From Deltaproteobacteria bacterium (GTDB lineage Bacteria; CG2-30-53-67): a stretch of DNA of 64,000 nt. This document shows positions 1 through 8,660 of the stretch, piece by piece. The DNA lies in contig JAADIO010000033.1 of assembly GCA_013151235.1 (NCBI GenBank), forward strand, positions 1 to 64,000. Direction: 5' to 3'. Position 1 is the stretch's first letter. The number at the start of each line of letters is the position of its first letter. The notes under the pieces are model-generated. The model was not told where the DNA came from. It worked only from the letters and a program-made list of their open reading frames with translations, and did not search any database. A program made the position numbers and the translations under genes.

Positions 1-791
1 AGAAAGAGATCTATGAGGAGAGCCGGCACGGCATCGCGTATTCCGACAACAAGACGAAGATGAACCTGGAAAGCGCAAAATGGGTGGTCGGGGAAGACTA
101 CTCCGCTGCTCCTACATGCGCCACCTGCCACATGAGCGCAACACAGACGCAAGCCGTTACCCATGACATCGGGGACCGGATCAGTTGGAACAACCGTCCT
201 CCGGTATCGATCCGGCCGGAAGTTCCGGACAAAAGACTCGGTTTGGCAAATGTTCTCCCCTGGGAGACCCGCCGAAAAAATATGAAAGAGGTGTGCGGGG
301 TCTGCCACTCGTCCGACTATGTGGACGGTTTTTATGTGCAGTATGACGGTCTTGTGAGATTGTATAACGAAAAATTCGGAGAGCCCGGTGTCCGGATCAT
401 GAAGATGTTGAAAAAAGGTAATCTCATCACGAAGCAGCCTTTCGATGAAAAGATCGAGTGGGACTGGTTCGAGATCTGGCACCACCAGGGACGTCGGGCT
501 AGAATGGGCGCCTCTATGATGGGGCCGGACTACACACACTGGCATGGCTTGTATGAAGTCGCGAAGGCTTGGTATATGAATTTTATCCCGGAGGTCAGGG
601 AACGGATCGCTCAGGGGAGGAGTGAAGGCGGAAAGAAGGCCGCCATTGCGGAGAAGCTTGATTCCTACCTGACGAAGGTATTGAACAGCGACAACCACCG
701 ATGGTTCATCGGGAAGATGACTTCCTCTGAAAAGGCGATAAGACAAAAAGAGCGGCAGTTGTTCAAGAAACGTTATCTGCGCAAACAGTAA
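1..791 (+). CDS. hydroxylamine oxidoreductase-like multihaem cytochrome c, C-terminal part
   Basis: The gene enters from the left edge; the first full codon is at 3 and the frame is open with no start, so an ATG at 60 is internal. The visible 262 residues hold two CxxCH haem c motifs (CATCH at nt 117-131, CGVCH at 294-308) and a block reading ARMGASMMGPDYTHWHG, which I recognise from the octahaem hydroxylamine oxidoreductase (HAO) family. The family oxidises hydroxylamine or hydrazine, or runs in reverse as an ammonia-forming nitrite reductase; the direction cannot be told without the missing N-terminus. It would act in the periplasm. A porin and a haem-type sensor kinase follow on the same strand. 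Family call is good, exact activity is open. Confidence 0.8.
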   Translation, partial: KEIYEESRHGIAYSDNKTKMNLESAKWVVGEDYSAAPTCATCHMSATQTQAVTHDIGDRISWNNRPPVSIRPEVPDKRLGLANVLPWETRRKNMKEVCGVCHSSDYVDGFYVQYDGLVRLYNEKFGEPGVRIMKMLKKGNLITKQPFDEKIEWDWFEIWHHQGRRARMGASMMGPDYTHWHGLYEVAKAWYMNFIPEVRERIAQGRSEGGKKAAIAEKLDSYLTKVLNSDNHRWFIGKMTSSEKAIRQKERQLFKKRYLRKQ

Positions 792-804
792 CCCCCTGGG
801 GCCG

Positions 805-829
805 CCTCCCGGTCGAGTGGACCGGGAGG
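805..829 (+). terminator. strong hairpin after the HAO-like gene
   Basis: A perfect 10-bp stem (CCTCCCGGTC with GACCGGGAGG) closes a 5-nt loop 13 bases after the stop codon. There is no U-tract behind it, so it is either a Rho-assisted terminator or an mRNA 3'-end stabiliser. Confidence 0.5.
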
Positions 830-937
830 TTGCTCCGCTTATGTGGTTTTCTGTCGGCCCCGCTTCTTCTGAACCGAGCATATTTTCGGGGCGACCCCGG
901 AATGCCGGATCGTGCAAGGGTTTTTTGTGTTCAAAAA

Positions 938-959
938 CCGGTCGGATTCGCCCGACCGG
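938..959 (+). promoter_or_regulatory. hairpin abutting the porin ribosome binding site
   Basis: CCGGTCGG pairs with CCGACCGG around a 6-nt loop. The stem ends directly before AAAGGAGG (960-967), the Shine-Dalgarno of the porin. A structure in this place can modulate translation or protect the message; the function is inferred from position only. Confidence 0.35.
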
Positions 960-972
960 AAAGGAGGCCATC

Positions 973-2232
973 ATGTGTACTGCCGGTTTGACTTCTATGA
1001 TCTCAGGTTTCAGGATGGGGCTGTGGGCTGCGATTATTGTGGTATTCACCGTTCTCGTTCCGGTTACATTCCCTGCCTCTGCCTCGACGGATTTACTCGG
1101 CTACGCAATCCGAAGCGGCAAACCCACGCTTAATCTGCGTTACCGTTTCGAGCGCGTAGACGATGACGCCTTTTCGGACAAAGGCTACGCCTCGACGCTC
1201 CGGACCGCCTTCGGTTATACCACCGCTCGTTGGCGCGGTGTCGCCGCCCGGATCGAATTTCAGGGGGTCACCAACGTCGGCGAGGCCGACAAGCACAACA
1301 ATAAGGGATCCGGATCCGCTTGGAACGGGGTGAGCAACCGTCCCGTGATCGCCGACCCCAACCAGATTGATTTCAACCAGGCGTATCTCGACTGGAAGGC
1401 GGGGGAAGGAACCCGTCTGCTCCTCGGCCGCCAGGAGATTCTGCTCGACAATGTGCGTTTCGTAGGCAACGTTGGGTGGCGCCAGTTTCACCAGTCGTTC
1501 GACGCCGTGAGGCTGACCACGACGAAGATACCGGGTATCCGGCTCACCTATGCCTATGTGCTCAACCAGAACCGGATTTTTGCCGACACCAAGAGGATGA
1601 GCAGCCATCTTCTGAACCTCCGACGCGAGTTCGGGAAGGCCGGTTCCCTTTCCGTCTACGGTTATCTGATCGACTATGACAAGCCGGACGATTCCAGGCT
1701 CTCCACTTCGACTTTCGGCGCTTACTGGCATGGTGGCGTCGGCCTTACCTCCGGTTGGAAGGGACTCTATGATCTGGAACTTGCCCATCAGGTCGACACC
1801 GGTGACAACCCCGGTAACGTGGACGCAAACTATTACCGTACCGTAATCGGAGCGGAGGTCGGTATCTGGACCTTCAAGGTCGGCTACGAACTGTTGGAAG
1901 GCAAACCGGGCGACGGCGCTTTTTCAACCCCGTTCGCGACGTTGCATGCCTGGAATGGGTGGGCTGACAAGTTCCTGAAGACTCCGGCCGATGGACTTGA
2001 GGATCTCACCTTCACTGTGAGCGCCAAGATCTCCTCGTGGAAGTTTGTAGGCGTCTACCATAAATTAAGCGCCGATACGGGCGGCGCCCATTACGGAGGG
2101 GAGATGGATCTCCTTGCCGCCTACACCTCCCCGTGGAAGCAGGTTTTCGCACTCAAGGCTGCTGCCTATAACGCCAATAAGTACTCCACCGATACGACCA
2201 AACTTTGGGTGTTCTCAACCTGGAAATTCTGA
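973..2232 (+). CDS. outer-membrane porin, alginate-export family-like
   Basis: The 419-residue product starts at ATG 973, six bases after AAGGAGG; a longer frame upstream has no ribosome binding site. A signal peptide is clear (hydrophobic run around residues 15-35, then the ASAS cleavage region). The mature part has alternating beta-strand character and features such as LNLRYRFERVDDD, LLLGRQEILLDNVRFVGNVG and FDAVRL that match the alginate_exp (PF13372) porin family, and it ends with an aromatic residue (WKF) as outer-membrane proteins do. Family members are general anion or substrate porins; few export alginate. Its place directly behind a multihaem cytochrome gene suggests entry of nitrogen compounds, but this is inference. 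Confidence 0.75.
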   Translation: MCTAGLTSMISGFRMGLWAAIIVVFTVLVPVTFPASASTDLLGYAIRSGKPTLNLRYRFERVDDDAFSDKGYASTLRTAFGYTTARWRGVAARIEFQGVTNVGEADKHNNKGSGSAWNGVSNRPVIADPNQIDFNQAYLDWKAGEGTRLLLGRQEILLDNVRFVGNVGWRQFHQSFDAVRLTTTKIPGIRLTYAYVLNQNRIFADTKRMSSHLLNLRREFGKAGSLSVYGYLIDYDKPDDSRLSTSTFGAYWHGGVGLTSGWKGLYDLELAHQVDTGDNPGNVDANYYRTVIGAEVGIWTFKVGYELLEGKPGDGAFSTPFATLHAWNGWADKFLKTPADGLEDLTFTVSAKISSWKFVGVYHKLSADTGGAHYGGEMDLLAAYTSPWKQVFALKAAAYNANKYSTDTTKLWVFSTWKF

Positions 2233-2321
2233 GTGATCCCGCTCGCAAAATGGGGGTCGGCGCAAACCGGACGCCGTTTTTACGACTCGAGTCCTACAGC
2301 CGGGGGTGGAAACAGAGTGCC

Positions 2322-2789
2322 ATGAATACCAAATTCGGCTTGGATTTTTATCAGGTTTTCGATGACTTCCCGGCTGATGCATTCAATCGGAAGCAAAAAA
2401 AGGTGATGATTCTCGAGGATGAACGTCTCCTTTGCTGGGTTTTGGCAGAAAACCTGGTGGATATGGCATGCTCTATCGTGTGCGTGGAAAATGCAGAGGA
2501 GGCGTTCCGTTTCATTGAAAAAATAAAATTTCACCTGATGATTCTGGATTATGGTTTACCGGGTATGACCGGTTTGGACCTCTTGTCCATTCTCAGGAAG
2601 AGAGGGATCACTCTCCCGGTGATTATGATGACCGCAGCGAATGATCCGGAAATTGAAGAACGGGCCACAGGACTTGATATAGTCCATTTTTTTCGGAAGC
2701 CCTTCGGCTCGTATATGCTGAAGAAAATCGTCCAGACTTATTTTGCGACCTCGTGTCGGGACAGATCTATCGGGAGACACAGACCGTAA
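2322..2789 (+). CDS. single-domain response regulator
   Basis: This 155-residue protein has one receiver domain from about residue 27: an acidic pair in ILEDE, the phospho-acceptor Asp76 in MILDYGLPG, the MMTA switch threonine/serine region and the conserved lysine in FFRKPF. No output domain follows. I chose ATG 2322 because an earlier in-frame start would lie inside the porin gene; the ATG at 2406 would cut the first strand of the receiver fold. The upstream GGGGGTGGA is a loose Shine-Dalgarno. The likely partner is the kinase encoded at 3026, though a 236-bp gap separates them. It may act as a phosphate relay or sink. Confidence 0.8.
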   Translation: MNTKFGLDFYQVFDDFPADAFNRKQKKVMILEDERLLCWVLAENLVDMACSIVCVENAEEAFRFIEKIKFHLMILDYGLPGMTGLDLLSILRKRGITLPVIMMTAANDPEIEERATGLDIVHFFRKPFGSYMLKKIVQTYFATSCRDRSIGRHRP

Positions 2790-3025
2790 TGTTATGTCTG
2801 CCCAAAATTGCAGGAAAGAAACAGACAGTAAATATTGAGGTGTGCTTGCAGATTTTTCGCGTTATGCTATCCTGAAGAACAGGAACGGCTCAGGGTGCTT
2901 CTATGTTCCTTCCGCAGGCCAAGGCGTGAGGAGCGCAGAACCGGAGGTGCATTTTCCACTGTGATGTTTTTTTTGTCCTTTCATCAGCGTTTTTCAACAA
3001 GCTTATAAAGCATGCTCTCAGTCCT

Positions 3026-4714
3026 ATGAGGTTATTTCATCCTTTTTGTACGAGCCTCAATCTCAAGGTCGTGGTAATGACGATGACGATACTGGTTTCT
3101 ACGCTCGGCACCACCTTCTATGTGATAGAGAAGCGGCAGGAGAGACTGCTCTTTGATCAAGTGACCTCACAGGCGAGGATACTCTTCAAGCAGATTATTG
3201 TGACGCGTCTTTGGGTCGCGCAACATGGCAATATCTATGTTAAACAGGTCCACCGACAGAAAAAAGGCCCGGCAGATGCAGATAGAGATGATGAAATCCA
3301 GGATCAAAGCGGGAGGCGGTATCGGAAGGAGAATCCCGCCGAGGTGACGAGAGAGCTTTCGAAATATGCCCGGAGGACGGGAGAATTCTGGTTTCATATC
3401 ACCAGTTCGAAACTGGTGAATCCCGAGAATGCACCGGATGCTTTTGAGAGAAAGGCACTCCGTAAATTCAAGACAAAGAAGACAAAGGAATGGTCTACCA
3501 TCGAGAAGCGCAAAAGGAATTCTTTTTTCCGTTATGCTGCACCGCTCTATGCCAAGCCTGCCTGTATCAAGTGTCACAAGGAGTACCATGTGGGAGATCT
3601 CCGGGGAGCGATCAGCATTACTCTTCCGATCGGAAAACTGCTCTCCCAGGTGGCCGGGAATAAGCGCACGATGGTTTTCGGGATGGTCGTGATTTCCGCC
3701 CAGCTCTTCGTGGCGCTTCTGCTGACCATGAGGGCCTTTATTATCAACCCCATTTTGAAACTGAAGAGGCTAGTGGAGGCCTATCCCGGGGGAGAGGGGG
3801 CAACATCGGATCCGGTCATTTCCTCCAGAGACGAGTTGGGCCTGTTGTACCGCGCTTTTTCGGAGATGCGGGAGACCATCAATCAGTATCAGCGTTCCCT
3901 GAAGGAGAAAATCCATGCGGCGACGCAGGAATTACAATTGACGAACAGCAAACTCATTGAGACCAATCAACGTTATCAGGAGCTCAGCAACCGGAAATCG
4001 GAGTTCATTTCCATTATTTCACATGAGTTAAGGACACCACTAACCTCCGTGAAAGGAGCCATTGACTTTATTCGTTCAAAGCTCAACATGTTGAACGAGG
4101 AACGTTCTGATCTTCAACTTGACCTCAAGGAGGTGTTGCAATTCCTGGATGTAATCGGCTCCAATGCGGATCGTCTTGTCCGGATGGTCAATGAAACGCT
4201 AGATCTTGAAAAAATTGAATCCGGCCGGGAGGAATTTTATTTTTCAGAATTTTCGATCGGGCCCTTCCTCCGAGAACTGGTATGGGAAATCGACCCCATT
4301 CTTGCCGAAAAAGAGATTGCCCTGAATACCGAGGTTGAAGAAGGGCTGATGGTGTGTGCGGATGAGGACCGGATGAAGGAGGTTATGCTCAACCTGCTTT
4401 CCAATGCCATTCAACATTCGCCGGAGCGCTCGGTCATTACCGTGGAGGGACGGTTGAACGGGCCATGGGTCGTCGTTCGCGTCTCCGATCAGGGAGACGG
4501 GATTCCCGTTGAAGAGCAACAGAAGATTTTCGAGAAGTTCTATAAACGCAGGGAAGGGGGCACGGGTCTTGGGCTGGCGCTTTGCAAGAGCATCCTGGAG
4601 GCTCACCAGGGCGAAATCGGGATTGTCAGCGACGGGGTTCGGGGAAGTACCTTTTACTTCAAGCTACCCGCAATCAAGGTGGAACATGGGAAACCGGATT
4701 CTGGCGATCGATGA
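3026..4714 (+). CDS. membrane sensor histidine kinase with Tll0287-like haem c sensor domain
   Basis: The 562 residues show a first membrane helix (about 13-33), a periplasmic domain with a single CIKCH haem-binding motif (Cys180-His184), a second helix (about 216-240), a HAMP linker, a coiled region, a HisKA dimerisation domain with phospho-acceptor His333 in SHELRTPL, and a HATPase_c domain (N-box NLLSNAIQHS, then DQGDGIP and GTGLGLAL). The periplasmic part fits the DUF3365/Tll0287-like family, proposed to sense redox state or a gaseous ligand through its haem. It overlaps the next gene by 29 bp, so kinase and regulator are translated together. The nearby multihaem cytochrome is a plausible target. 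Confidence 0.88.
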   Translation: MRLFHPFCTSLNLKVVVMTMTILVSTLGTTFYVIEKRQERLLFDQVTSQARILFKQIIVTRLWVAQHGNIYVKQVHRQKKGPADADRDDEIQDQSGRRYRKENPAEVTRELSKYARRTGEFWFHITSSKLVNPENAPDAFERKALRKFKTKKTKEWSTIEKRKRNSFFRYAAPLYAKPACIKCHKEYHVGDLRGAISITLPIGKLLSQVAGNKRTMVFGMVVISAQLFVALLLTMRAFIINPILKLKRLVEAYPGGEGATSDPVISSRDELGLLYRAFSEMRETINQYQRSLKEKIHAATQELQLTNSKLIETNQRYQELSNRKSEFISIISHELRTPLTSVKGAIDFIRSKLNMLNEERSDLQLDLKEVLQFLDVIGSNADRLVRMVNETLDLEKIESGREEFYFSEFSIGPFLRELVWEIDPILAEKEIALNTEVEEGLMVCADEDRMKEVMLNLLSNAIQHSPERSVITVEGRLNGPWVVVRVSDQGDGIPVEEQQKIFEKFYKRREGGTGLGLALCKSILEAHQGEIGIVSDGVRGSTFYFKLPAIKVEHGKPDSGDR

Positions 4715-5372
4715 CGATCCGGATATTTTGAACGTTCTGAAGGCGAATCTGGAATTTCATGATTTCCAGGTGGAGTCGGCGATGAACTGCAAAGAGGCCG
4801 AAAAGCGTCTTCAGGAAGCACTGCCCGATCTGATTCTGCTCGACCTGATGCTTCCGGATTGTGACGGTGTGATCTTCTGTAAATCACTCAAGCGGCAATA
4901 CAGTCGGATTCCGGTCATTATGTTGACGGCGCGGGATCGCGTCTCGGATAAGGTCCTGGGGCTGGAGATCGGTGCGGACGATTATCTGGTCAAACCCTTT
5001 GAGACCCTCGAGCTGATCGCCAGGATCAAGGCATGCCTTCGGAGATATAAACATCAGGAGCGGGGCGGGGAGCGGGTGGGGGAGATCGTAATCGATTATC
5101 AGGGACGAGCCGTGACCGTCCGCGGGATTCCGGTGGAATTAACGGCGAAGGAGTTTGATCTTCTCTGTTTCCTGGTGGAAAACGCCGGGCGGGTCCTGAG
5201 ACGTGACACGATCCGGAAATCGCTCTGGAAAAGCTCCAACATTTATTCCTGGTCACGGGTGATCGATGTCCATATTCAGCACTTGAGAACCAAGATTGAA
5301 AAAAATCCTTCTTCCCCTGAATATATACAGACTGTTTCGGGCGTGGGGTATAAGTTTGTCACGGTGGACTGA
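4686..5372 (+). CDS. OmpR-family response regulator
   Basis: The 228-residue product has an N-terminal receiver (acidic cluster IDDD, Asp53 in LLDLMLPD, switch region MLTAR, Lys in YLVKPF) and a C-terminal winged-helix DNA-binding domain with ELTAKEFDLLCFL and the recognition/wing region VIDVHIQHLRTKIEK. The start at ATG 4686 lies inside the 3' end of the kinase gene, and a longer reading of the same frame would run far into it. The pair is a classical two-component system. Its regulon is not visible, but the HAO-like cytochrome, porin or the molybdenum-cofactor genes beside it are candidates. Confidence 0.92.
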   Translation: MGNRILAIDDDPDILNVLKANLEFHDFQVESAMNCKEAEKRLQEALPDLILLDLMLPDCDGVIFCKSLKRQYSRIPVIMLTARDRVSDKVLGLEIGADDYLVKPFETLELIARIKACLRRYKHQERGGERVGEIVIDYQGRAVTVRGIPVELTAKEFDLLCFLVENAGRVLRRDTIRKSLWKSSNIYSWSRVIDVHIQHLRTKIEKNPSSPEYIQTVSGVGYKFVTVD

Positions 5373-5440
5373 TAAAGGGCGATATTCCCAGGTTACGGCT
5401 TGGTGTTTGTTTTGTTCTCATAGTCTGTTGATCACATTTT

Positions 5441-5525
5441 TACTCCGAGCCTTCGGGTCTAAGTCCGTAGCGGATAGGATCTTCGGCCGACAGGGTAAGG
5501 CGGGAAACGGCCTTACCTCCCGTGT
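5441..5525 (+). promoter_or_regulatory. candidate Moco (molybdenum cofactor) riboswitch
   Basis: The leader of moaA contains CTCCGAGCC at 5443-5451 followed by TTCGGGTC, a small hairpin TCCG-TAG-CGGA (5464-5474), and a perfect 8-bp stem GGTAAGGC (5494-5501) with GCCTTACC (5510-5517) around a GGGAAACG loop, then TCCCG just before the ribosome binding site. The CTCCGAGCC, purine-rich apical loop and CCTCCCG elements, and the position in front of moaA, resemble the Moco RNA motif. The match is from memory of the consensus; a covariance-model search would settle it. Confidence 0.6.
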
Positions 5526-5542
5526 TTGGAAAGGAGTTGGAA

Positions 5543-6568
5543 ATGGGGATCTCCTCCCGAAGACCGCATGTCTTTACACGATTTGTTTCCTGTTTGACCG
5601 ATAATTATGGCCGCCAAATCAACTATCTACGGCTGGCGGTGACCGATCGTTGTAACCTCCGATGCCGCTACTGCATGCCGGATGAGGGAATCCCTTTTAT
5701 TCCCCACGACCAAATCCTCCGGTTTGAAGAGATGGAGCGCCTGGTCCGCATCTTTGCCTCGATGGGGGTCCGCAAGGTCCGTCTGACTGGCGGAGAACCT
5801 TTTGTCCGTAAGGGAGTTGTCCCCTTCATCGAGCGTCTCGGAAAAGTCCCCGGCATCGAAGAGATCCATGTCACGACAAACGGTGTCGCAGCCTCAGACC
5901 ATCTTGCGAAACTGAAAGCGGTGGGCCTTTCCGGGATTAACCTGAGTCTGGATACCCTCGACCGCAAACGATACCATCGGATTTGCCGCCGGGATCTTTT
6001 CGCTTCCGTTCTGGAAACCCTTGAAGAGGCACTGAAGGTCGGGCTCTCCCTGAAAATTAACACGGTGATGCTCGATGCATCCGGTGAAGAAGACCTGCTT
6101 GCCCTGGCGGAGCTTGCTCGAACCCGCCCGGTCTCTATCCGGTTCATCGAAAGGATGCCCTTTTCCGGACAGGGGAGGGGATGTCCGCCGGTCTGGTCGG
6201 CGGGAAGGATGGTCCGCCTGTTACAGCAGAAATATTCCGGACTTTCTCTCCGCCTGACCCCGAGGTCCTCTACGTCCCTGCTCTACCGTCTGCCTGGATT
6301 TCTCGGCACCGTCGGGGTAATCGGAAGTTATTCCCGAAGTTTCTGCGCCCACTGTAACAAGGTCAGGATCACCCCCCGGGGGATCTTGAAAAACTGTCTC
6401 TACGACGATGGCACTCTGGACGTCCGGGCACTTCTCCGTACCGGGGTTGACGACCGGGAACTGGTCCGGACACTCCGAGCAGCAATCGAGAGGAAGCCCG
6501 AACACGGCCATGCCGTTGAAGGTTCTCTTGAAGAATGTACGGCCTCCATGGCCACAATCGGCGGATAA
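5543..6568 (+). CDS. moaA: GTP 3',8-cyclase MoaA
   Basis: This radical SAM enzyme carries out the first step of molybdopterin synthesis, turning GTP into 3',8-cyclo-dihydro-GTP in the cytoplasm. The 341 residues have the N-terminal CxxxCxxC cluster site (Cys37, Cys41, Cys44, in DRCNLRCRYC), the LTGGEPF SAM-binding stretch, the second C-terminal cluster site (FCAHCNK...ILKNC) and the family's C-terminal Gly-Gly (ATIGG). ATG 5543 was chosen over an in-frame ATG at 5522 because AAGGAG lies 6 bases before it. The permease gene follows after 19 bp and moeA after that, so this is a cofactor operon; moaC, moaD, moaE and moeB are not in the window. Confidence 0.95.
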   Translation: MGISSRRPHVFTRFVSCLTDNYGRQINYLRLAVTDRCNLRCRYCMPDEGIPFIPHDQILRFEEMERLVRIFASMGVRKVRLTGGEPFVRKGVVPFIERLGKVPGIEEIHVTTNGVAASDHLAKLKAVGLSGINLSLDTLDRKRYHRICRRDLFASVLETLEEALKVGLSLKINTVMLDASGEEDLLALAELARTRPVSIRFIERMPFSGQGRGCPPVWSAGRMVRLLQQKYSGLSLRLTPRSSTSLLYRLPGFLGTVGVIGSYSRSFCAHCNKVRITPRGILKNCLYDDGTLDVRALLRTGVDDRELVRTLRAAIERKPEHGHAVEGSLEECTASMATIGG

Positions 6569-6587
6569 CCGGGAGGAGGGATGTAAG

Positions 6588-7355
6588 ATGCATGGATTCA
6601 TCGTTCCGACCTGGTGCGTGGCGTTGATTTTTTCCGGTGTTGCTTTTTTTTATTCCTCCGTAGGGTTGGGGGGCGGTTCTTCCTACACCGCCTTGATGGC
6701 CGTTTTCGGTGCTGGTGTGGAGGTGATTCCGATCCTGTCGTTGACGTTGAATGTTCTCGTCTCTTCTATCGGGAGTCTTCTGTTTTTGCGTTACCGCCAC
6801 CTGCGACTGCGGCTCCTGGTCCCTTTTCTGGTCTCGTCGATTCCTATGGCATACTTCGGGGGGAAGGTGTTCCTTCCAAGGCGATGGTTCTACGGGCTTT
6901 TGCTCGTTTCGCTCCTCTTCGCTGCCGTCCGGATCTACTTCTTCCCAGGGGAAATGGACCGGGTGTTCTGGGAACCTCGGCGGAGAATTTTGATCTCGCT
7001 GGTCTCGGGCGGGATTCTGGGTTTTCTTGCCGGGGCGGTGGGGATAGGTGGCGGAATCTATCTGGTTCCCCTGATTCTGCTGGTCGGTCTCGGAACGACC
7101 AAAGAGGCGGCGGCATGCGGGGCCGTTTTTGTCTGGGTGAATTCCATCTCCGGCCTTCTGGCCCGCTTTCGGTTTCATCCGATCGACATGACACACTATC
7201 TTCCCGTCATTTTTGCGGTCCTGGTGGGCGGGAGCGCCGGGGCCTTTTTCGGGGCGGGAAGATTCTCTCCCCGAAAGATGCAGCGGATTCTGGGCATGAT
7301 CCTGATTGTCGCCGTTCTCCTGCTGGCCCGGAAAATCTTTCTCCTCTCATCGTGA
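6588..7355 (+). CDS. TauE/SafE family membrane permease
   Basis: The 255-residue product is almost wholly hydrophobic with about eight predicted helices, and it has the two glycine-rich half-repeats of the TauE/SafE family (YSSVGLGGGSSY near the N-terminus and GAVGIGGGIYLVP in the middle). Members export sulfite, sulfoacetate or related anions, but many are unassigned. GGGAGGAGGG lies just before ATG 6588, and the gene is placed between moaA and moeA, 19 bp after the first. A role in sulfur or molybdate-like oxyanion traffic is possible but unproven; the position may also reflect simple co-expression. Confidence 0.85.
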   Translation: MHGFIVPTWCVALIFSGVAFFYSSVGLGGGSSYTALMAVFGAGVEVIPILSLTLNVLVSSIGSLLFLRYRHLRLRLLVPFLVSSIPMAYFGGKVFLPRRWFYGLLLVSLLFAAVRIYFFPGEMDRVFWEPRRRILISLVSGGILGFLAGAVGIGGGIYLVPLILLVGLGTTKEAAACGAVFVWVNSISGLLARFRFHPIDMTHYLPVIFAVLVGGSAGAFFGAGRFSPRKMQRILGMILIVAVLLLARKIFLLSS

Positions 7356-7407
7356 AGAGGGGGACCCTGCAATTTGATGAAAGACCATGAACATGAAGGA
7401 GAAAAAA

Positions 7408-8649
7408 ATGATTTCCGTCCATGAAGCCTTCACCATCCTGCAACGCCATCTTCCGCCGCAACGAGTGGGGAGGGTCTCCCTCGGCGAGGCCCATGGGAGG
7501 GTCCTGGCCCGAGAGATCCGGGCGGAGGAGCCGATTCCCCGTTATACCAATTCCGCCATGGACGGCTTTGCCGTACGCTGGGCGGATGTGAAAAATGCCG
7601 GGAGGAAAACACCGGTTCTGCTGACCCTCGTAGGGGAGAGCCGGGCAGGGGTCCCCTTTTCCGGGACTTTCCAAGGAGGAGAGGCCGTCCGGATCAGTAC
7701 CGGCGCCATGCTCCCCCCCGGTGCCGACACGGTGATCCGGATGGAAGAGGCGAGAGAAACGGACGGTGTTATTTCCATTCTTTCCGCCCCACAAGCAGGG
7801 CAGGATGTGCGCCGGGAAGGGGAGGAATTCCACAAGGGGGACTGTCTGCTCCCCCGTGGGGTCCGCCTCGATGCCCGGCGGATTGCTCTGCCGGCCTCCG
7901 CCGGGATCAAGGATCTTCACGTTTATCTTCCCCCGGCGGTGACGATCCTTGTGACCGGGTCGGAACTCGCCGAAAAGGGGGTGTCCGGAATTCAGGACTG
8001 GCAGATTCACGATTCCAATTCCCTCATGCTTGCCTGTTCCGTCAAAGAGGCGGGGGGAGAGGTGGCCAGGTGCCGACGGGTGGAAGATCAGCTCGATCAG
8101 ACCATCGAAGCGATCAAGGCGGCGGCCCGTGAGGGGGCAGACCTCATTCTGACCTCGGGTGGGGTCTCCGTCGGAGAACATGACCATGTTCGCCAGGCCG
8201 CCGAAGCCGCCGGATTTGAGCAGCTCTTCTGGCGGATCCGCCAGAAGCCGGGGAAACCTCTCTACGCCGCCCGTAAAGACCAAACCCTCCTTATGGGGCT
8301 GCCGGGAAATCCCGTTTCCGCCTTCATTTGTTTTTCCTATTATATCCGCCCCATCATAGCGCATCTATCGGGAATGCCGATGGCCTGGCCCCGCATCGTC
8401 GGCAGAACAGATGAGGAGGTCCGCAATCAGGGAGGGCGAACGCAATTTGTCCGGGTTTCTCTGGACCGGAAATCGGAGAAGGATTTTCTGATCCGGAAAC
8501 TGGAGAAACAGGGGTCCCACATGATCGGCTCAATCGCTCGGGCCGATGGCTACATCCTGCTTCAGCCGGGAGAAGTTCATGCCAAGGGGAGCCCCGCCGA
8601 TGTAGTCCTTTTCGAACAACCATCGTACCAGACGAATCCGGCATTTTGA
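7408..8649 (+). CDS. moeA: molybdopterin molybdenumtransferase MoeA
   Basis: MoeA inserts molybdate into adenylylated molybdopterin. The 413 residues include the domain III entry signature IPRYTNSAMDGFA, the glycine-rich TGAMLPPGADTVIRMEE, the MoaB/MogA-like domain with SGGVSVGEHD and the LMGLPGNPVSAF motif, all typical, and the length is normal. I chose ATG 7408 because AAGGAG is 6 bases upstream; in-frame ATGs at 7387 and 7393 lack such a site. It follows the permease by 52 bp and is followed by the MOSC gene after 11 bp. Confidence 0.95.
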   Translation: MISVHEAFTILQRHLPPQRVGRVSLGEAHGRVLAREIRAEEPIPRYTNSAMDGFAVRWADVKNAGRKTPVLLTLVGESRAGVPFSGTFQGGEAVRISTGAMLPPGADTVIRMEEARETDGVISILSAPQAGQDVRREGEEFHKGDCLLPRGVRLDARRIALPASAGIKDLHVYLPPAVTILVTGSELAEKGVSGIQDWQIHDSNSLMLACSVKEAGGEVARCRRVEDQLDQTIEAIKAAAREGADLILTSGGVSVGEHDHVRQAAEAAGFEQLFWRIRQKPGKPLYAARKDQTLLMGLPGNPVSAFICFSYYIRPIIAHLSGMPMAWPRIVGRTDEEVRNQGGRTQFVRVSLDRKSEKDFLIRKLEKQGSHMIGSIARADGYILLQPGEVHAKGSPADVVLFEQPSYQTNPAF

Positions 8650-8660
8650 GAGGGGAAGAA

